Positions 4,847 to 8,844 of a DNA stretch of 8,844 nt are shown piece after piece; position 1 is the stretch's first letter, and every line of letters starts with the position of its first letter. The notes under the pieces were generated by a model. The model saw only the letters and a list, made by a program, of their open reading frames with translations, was not told the origin of the DNA and did not search any database. The DNA comes from JAAYAY01 sp964429355 (lineage in GTDB: Bacteria; Planctomycetota; Planctomycetia; Pirellulales; Thermoguttaceae). The stretch spans positions 1 through 8,844 of the forward strand of contig CAYSCH010000389.1 in assembly GCA_964429355.1 (NCBI GenBank), read 5' to 3'. The position numbers and the translations under genes are program-made.

Positions 4847-7800
4847 CTATTCTGACACCGGTTTGCTGCCTGCCAACTTGGTCACTTCTTCCTCGGTCAA
4901 CATACCACGGTAGATCTGCAAGTCGTCGATCTCCCCGTGAAAGTTATTGGCGGGGATGTCTTCCCAGCGGTTCCAGGCTCCGATACGGAATCGGTAGAGG
5001 TCCAGGGAGATGCCGAGGCCGAGCCAGGCCTGACCGGCGGGGCGGCCATCGACATAGAACCGTGCCTTGCCGCCGATACGAGCGTCGCAGACGAGGGCCA
5101 GATGGTGCCAGGCATCGTTGGCGAGCGGAGTCTGGGCGGTCGCGTGGGTCCAGTTCCAATCGCCCGTATTGACCGCCACGTTGGGCCTGCCGTCGCTCAA
5201 CAGGCTGAAGTGAACGGCGCCCGGCTGGCCTTCGTGGCAGAAGAGGAGGGGATTCCACTGGCGATCGAGGGAGTCGGTCTTCACCCAAAGGGCGATGGAG
5301 ATTGTCTCGTGGGCGCCGAGACCATCTGATTCAAGGTAGCCGCTGCCGTCGAATCGCTGCCCGCCGCTGTGGTCGTGGCCTTCGCCGCCCAGGGTGCCGA
5401 CCGCCGTGAGTTCGTGGCCGTGCCCCGAAGCGTCGAGCGAAACGTTGCCCGAAGTGTTGTCGAGGGACCACGAGGCGAGTAGTTCTGCGGGGATCGGGTC
5501 GGGACTGACCGGCACGGCAAAGGCAGGCGGGATACCCGAGGCCGATTCTACCGTGGGGGTGGGGCGGAAATCAGCCTGGCCTCGATAACTGAGGTTGCGC
5601 CGGCCGTAGTAGGAGCCGTAGTAAGGGGCACCGCAGTCGATCCAGGTGACGAGCTTGATCCATTCCTCGCCGGATAGTTGCCTGTCGTAGTGGCCGTCGC
5701 GGAGAAGCTGGACGAGTCTGCTGCGATGGGAGCCGTGTGCGCAGGGCGGGACGGCCTCGGCGTGGTTCATGGCGTGGTCGGCGCCGTTCCATTCGCGGAT
5801 CGTGTCGACCCAACCGGCCTGCATGAGGTTTTCGTAGGAACGGTTGAAGATGGTCGTCATTTCGCCCCGGAGGTCGGGGGCGGCTTTGGGGTCGTTGCCG
5901 TTGTGGCACTCGACGCAGTGCCGGTCGAGGATCGGTTGCACGTCGGTTGTGTAGTCGAGCGGCCGTGGTGCGACCTCGCCGGGTTGGGGGCCGAGTTGGG
6001 CGGCAGGGCGCGTGAGGGCGGCAACCGAGCGAGAGAGGGGCGCCTCGGTGCGGTGTTCGTGACAGCCGATGCAGGAACGGGTTTCGCCCGGTTCCAGATT
6101 GACGAAGGTTCGCATCCGCTGGACCTGCATGAAGTCTTCGTCGAGGGCCTGGAGGAACAAGTTCTTGCCGGCGGGAACCTCCAGGCAGGCCGAACCGTCA
6201 GGCTCAACCGGCACGATGCCGCGCAGGACGGCGATCCAGATATGGGCGTTGTGGCTGACGGCCAGGTGCCCGCCAAAACCATCGGCGCTGCGATCCTGGC
6301 CGCGGAGCGGATCGATCTCAGCGGCCCAGGGCTTGGCAATCTGCTCCATAACGCGGAGATACTTGACCGTGCCCGGCTCAACGCCGTCGAGGCCGCGGTA
6401 GACATTGCTGACGAAGAGGGTGGCCGTCTCGGGCCGATCCTTCTGCCGCGGTTCCTGGCGGGGGAGCTCTGGCGGGGTCTTTCTCGGCCGCAGGAGCATC
6501 GGCTGCCAGCAGGAGATCTCCGGATCGTGATAGATGGGCACTCGATTGCCGAACGTGTCGAGGAGGTAGATGCCGTAGGCCGCCTGGTCGTTGTAGCGAC
6601 GGTCGGGATTGCAGGCGACGAGGAAGAACTTGTCGGAGAGGGGATAGGGGTCGGCATAGAAGGGTCCGAAGATATCCTCGCGCCAGACGCCGTTACGCCG
6701 CTGATAGAGCCCGCGCAGCCCGCGAGTCTCCACGTCGGGCGTGAGGCTGGTCATTCCGCCGGGGGTGCGTTTGCTCTTGCCGGGATCGAGCAGGAGCACC
6801 TGTCCGATACCCATGGGTTCGTGGTTGCAGCCGATGCAAATGGCCCTTCCGGGCGTGCCGGGCAGTTGCCTCGCCTGCCAGAAGACGCCCGGGTTGGTAA
6901 TATTGTCGCCGTAGAACTCCTCGCTTCCGGAGCCGTCGGGGCGCATCGTCCAGAGGGGCTGAATGGCGGCAATGCCTTTGTAGATGTACTCCCAGCGGTT
7001 GTAGAGGATACGGCCGTCCTCCATCACGGTGGGCGTGAACTCGCTCAGGGCACCCTGGGAAAGTGGCCGCAGTCCGGTGCCGTCCTGTTCCATGCGATAG
7101 ATATTGGTGCAGGCCAGGTAGTGGTCGGGAGTGCAGAGGACGCCATGCTGCGAACGGGTGGAAGCGAAGCAAAGACCGCCGTCGGGGAGGTAACAGGGGT
7201 GAACATCGTCGGTCCAGAAATGGTAACCCAGGAGGCCATAGAAGCTGTCGCCCGTGCTGGTCTTGCCGTAGGTGGCGATGCGATCTTGTTCGTCGTCCGG
7301 CGGAAGGGTCACCTGCCGCAGGCCGGTGCCGTCGACGCCGATCTCGTAGATCCGATAGCCTTCGAGCTGGGGACGACGGTATCCGAAGAGGATCCGCCGG
7401 GCATCGAAGGAGAGGTCGTAGCGATCGAAGACGCCGCCGGCCAGTTCCGGGGCAATCTGGCGGACCGTGCCGCCGGCAAGCGAAAGCTCGCAGAGATTGC
7501 CGCCCCAGCGGCTGATGTGCTGGAAATCGTCGTAGTAGTGCTTGCTGTTGTAGGTGTAGCGTTTGACGAAGAGGATTCTCGTATTCTGGAGAAGTGGATT
7601 CTCATCGACGAGGATGCGGTGCTGCAGTCTGGGCATCTCGGCCATCAGGCTGCGTGTGGCCTGGTGGGCTGGGTCGAGATTGGCGGCCTCGGCGGTCAAT
7701 CGTTGCTCGTACTCGTCCAACTGGCTGTGCCACTTGGCAGCCGGATAGTTGTCGGTACCAGTCCGGTCCAGTTCTTCGACGGCGGCGCGGAGACGGGCCA

Positions 7801-8740
7801 GATCGGTCTGGAGCTGTGCGAGCGTGGATGCTCGGACGCAGAGATTTAGCCAGCGCCGGTCGGAGGGAGCAGCCTTTTCTAGTTGGAGCTGGTCGAGTTC
7901 TTTCTGGATCAGAGTGCCCGGGGGGCCGCAAGCGGGTATCACTTGGAGGAGGAATTGTTGCTCCAATCGGGAGTCCTGGGCGCTGAGCCAGCCCCCGGCA
8001 GAGAACCAGTCGGCGTGGACGAGGTCGAGGATCGGATTCTCTGCGGCGGTGAAATCGCGGCGAATCTGCTCCCAGAGCCGGGGCACGGGATCAGGGGTGC
8101 TCGAAAAGTAGAACGAGGGCTCGCTGCCGGGTGTGACGCGGACGAGGAGCCGGTTCTCGCCAGCCTGAAGGGGCAAGTCGACGAGAACCTGGTCGACCCG
8201 GCTGCCGTCCACTTGGGTGGCACAGCCATAACGGCCGACGTTGAGATGGGTCTCGGCGGAGGCCAGTTTGTGCGGCCCCAACCAGACATCGAGCCGATCG
8301 CCGGCGCCGAGGCCGATCGTGAGACGGCAGGCCTGTTGGGCGTGAACCGAGCGTGTCAGGCAAACGGCCTGATCATTGGAGCCACCGAGGAACGGGGCCA
8401 CTTTGCCATCGGGGAGATCTTTCTGTTCGGTCCAGAGAGGTTGGCCGTTGGGGAGCTTGGCTTCGAGTTGGATGGATGCGGCGGGTTGGACCGATCGCTC
8501 GGCCTCGGTCGCGGAAAGGAGCGGCGTGGCCGACCAGGGGCCGAGCTGGACGAGTTTCCGGGCGGCGGGTTGCTCCGAGAGCCAAGTGGTGTACTTAAGG
8601 CGGGTTTCCAGGAGGGCCTGCTGGAGCACGGCCGCCCGTTGATACATGGGGGGCGGGGGCTGGTCGTCGGCCTGCGAGTGGAGGATTGGGAGTGTGAGAG
8701 ATGCGGCAAGCACGACGAGCAGGGCTGATAATCTGGACAT
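4847..8740 (-). CDS. Secreted HzsA-related multidomain c-type cytochrome with C-terminal LamG domain
   Basis: From the ATG at 8740 this is a 1297-residue exported protein. A Sec signal peptide covers residues 1-25 (SRLSALLVVLAASLTLPIL core). Next come a beta-sandwich-like region at about 125-220 (TIGLGAGDRLDVWLG), a helical stretch at 300-375, and a beta-propeller-like segment at about 387-755 of the hydrazine synthase alpha-subunit type, starting RILFVKRYTYNSKHYYDDF and holding repeated PDG/DARRILF blade motifs. Two haem c motifs follow: CIGCH (890-894) and CVECH (942-946), the latter in a planctomycete cytochrome-like context (DYTTDVQPILDRHCVECHNG). An odd CIGCN at 635-639 resembles a haem motif lacking its His. 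A LamG jelly-roll fold occupies about 1088-1290 (WHHLALVCDA, FHGEIDDLQIYRG). The protein should be periplasmic or surface-exposed and bind two haems; substrate and partners are unknown. ATG 8740 is preferred over an upstream in-frame TTG at 8788 because the signal peptide then begins correctly. A Rex-like operator lies upstream. It is not evidence for hydrazine synthesis. Confidence 0.9.
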   Translation of the reverse strand: MSRLSALLVVLAASLTLPILHSQADDQPPPPMYQRAAVLQQALLETRLKYTTWLSEQPAARKLVQLGPWSATPLLSATEAERSVQPAASIQLEAKLPNGQPLWTEQKDLPDGKVAPFLGGSNDQAVCLTRSVHAQQACRLTIGLGAGDRLDVWLGPHKLASAETHLNVGRYGCATQVDGSRVDQVLVDLPLQAGENRLLVRVTPGSEPSFYFSSTPDPVPRLWEQIRRDFTAAENPILDLVHADWFSAGGWLSAQDSRLEQQFLLQVIPACGPPGTLIQKELDQLQLEKAAPSDRRWLNLCVRASTLAQLQTDLARLRAAVEELDRTGTDNYPAAKWHSQLDEYEQRLTAEAANLDPAHQATRSLMAEMPRLQHRILVDENPLLQNTRILFVKRYTYNSKHYYDDFQHISRWGGNLCELSLAGGTVRQIAPELAGGVFDRYDLSFDARRILFGYRRPQLEGYRIYEIGVDGTGLRQVTLPPDDEQDRIATYGKTSTGDSFYGLLGYHFWTDDVHPCYLPDGGLCFASTRSQHGVLCTPDHYLACTNIYRMEQDGTGLRPLSQGALSEFTPTVMEDGRILYNRWEYIYKGIAAIQPLWTMRPDGSGSEEFYGDNITNPGVFWQARQLPGTPGRAICIGCNHEPMGIGQVLLLDPGKSKRTPGGMTSLTPDVETRGLRGLYQRRNGVWREDIFGPFYADPYPLSDKFFLVACNPDRRYNDQAAYGIYLLDTFGNRVPIYHDPEISCWQPMLLRPRKTPPELPRQEPRQKDRPETATLFVSNVYRGLDGVEPGTVKYLRVMEQIAKPWAAEIDPLRGQDRSADGFGGHLAVSHNAHIWIAVLRGIVPVEPDGSACLEVPAGKNLFLQALDEDFMQVQRMRTFVNLEPGETRSCIGCHEHRTEAPLSRSVAALTRPAAQLGPQPGEVAPRPLDYTTDVQPILDRHCVECHNGNDPKAAPDLRGEMTTIFNRSYENLMQAGWVDTIREWNGADHAMNHAEAVPPCAHGSHRSRLVQLLRDGHYDRQLSGEEWIKLVTWIDCGAPYYGSYYGRRNLSYRGQADFRPTPTVESASGIPPAFAVPVSPDPIPAELLASWSLDNTSGNVSLDASGHGHELTAVGTLGGEGHDHSGGQRFDGSGYLESDGLGAHETISIALWVKTDSLDRQWNPLLFCHEGQPGAVHFSLLSDGRPNVAVNTGDWNWTHATAQTPLANDAWHHLALVCDARIGGKARFYVDGRPAGQAWLGLGISLDLYRFRIGAWNRWEDIPANNFHGEIDDLQIYRGMLTEEEVTKLAGSKPVSE

Positions 8741-8791
8741 GGGAGTGGTCCATTTTCTCCGGATGGCGTTCTGTACTACTAACCTCAACGA

Positions 8792-8809
8792 TCGTGAAGT
8801 TTTTCACAA
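8792..8809. promoter_or_regulatory. Rex-like operator upstream of the cytochrome gene
   Basis: The plus strand reads TCGTGAAGTTTTTCACAA, matching 13 of the 14 specified bases of the Rex consensus TTGTGAA-N4-TTCACAA. Its centre is about 60 bp upstream of the cytochrome ATG at 8740, a sensible promoter location. Rex is a repressor that leaves DNA when NADH rises relative to NAD+, and typically controls respiratory and fermentative genes. No rex gene is visible in the window, and no clear -35/-10 pair is seen around the site. Motif match only. Confidence 0.5.
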
Positions 8810-8844
8810 AGATCCGCGACCATCGGGAGCAGGCCATTCCAACC

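Noticed and set aside
5678..7849. A 723-codon open frame on the plus strand, antisense to the cytochrome gene
   Set aside because: It is Val/Gly/Ala/Glu-rich with no domain signature and mirrors the third-position GC bias of the real gene on the other strand, which has clear conserved motifs.
4847..8740. Calling the cytochrome gene a true hydrazine synthase alpha subunit
   Set aside because: No beta or gamma partner genes, a LamG fusion, and no Tyr at the position expected for the unusual haem ligand. HzsA-related proteins are widespread in non-anammox planctomycetes.
8741..8788. TTG start at 8788 for the cytochrome gene
   Set aside because: It would put 16 extra residues before a signal peptide that begins properly at the ATG at 8740.
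1..8844. tRNA, rRNA, CRISPR array, transposase or integrase gene
   Set aside because: Nothing in either strand showed cloverleaf-like patterns, regularly spaced repeat-spacer units or recognisable recombinase motifs.

Overview
The window looks like chromosomal DNA of a member of the Planctomycetota, probably a Pirellulales-like or related lineage. Three features point there: a DUF1559 protein with a type IV pilin-like leader and the usual planctomycetal FTLVELLVVIAIIG start; a ~1300-residue secreted c-type cytochrome of the HzsA-related (hydrazine synthase alpha-like) family fused to a LamG domain; and high-GC, loosely packed genes separated by repeat-bearing intergenic DNA. The phylum call rests on gene families, not on a marker gene.

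Layout, left to right. 1-831 (minus) is a DUF1559 protein whose C-terminus lies beyond the left edge. 832-1347 is a gene-poor stretch with a hairpin and a 12-bp direct repeat. Around position 1500 there is an abrupt junction. To its left, on the minus strand, is only the last ~50 codons of an unidentified protein (1348-1500). To its right, on the plus strand, is a mandelate racemase/muconate lactonizing enzyme family gene lacking its N-terminal ~50 residues (1501-2472). This is either a real deletion or inversion scar or an assembly chimera. A 35-bp sequence occurs twice at 48-bp spacing (2471-2553) between that gene and the convergent asnA. asnA (ammonia-dependent asparagine synthetase, minus) ends at 2567 and most likely begins at a GTG at 3598. 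The 351-bp divergent intergenic region 3599-3949 holds a G-rich tandem repeat, a 140-bp inverted-repeat element and a well-formed promoter with two operator-like palindromes.

That promoter drives a complete RES/Xre toxin-antitoxin module: the Xre/MbcA/ParS-type antitoxin (3950-4384) overlaps its RES-domain toxin (4384-4845) by one base. The toxin stop codon lies one base from the stop codon of the convergent cytochrome gene (4847-8740, minus). Upstream of the cytochrome gene, at 8792-8809, is a near-perfect match to the operator of the NADH/NAD+ sensor Rex.

How the genes work together: the only clear functional unit is the RES/Xre operon. The others look like independent units: asparagine synthesis, an extracytoplasmic redox or substrate-binding protein, a pseudopilin-like surface protein, and a broken enolase-superfamily gene. 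The RES toxin family consumes NAD+, and its neighbour appears to carry a site for an NADH/NAD+-sensing repressor. This shared theme is suggestive only. I found no tRNA, rRNA, CRISPR array or transposase gene.
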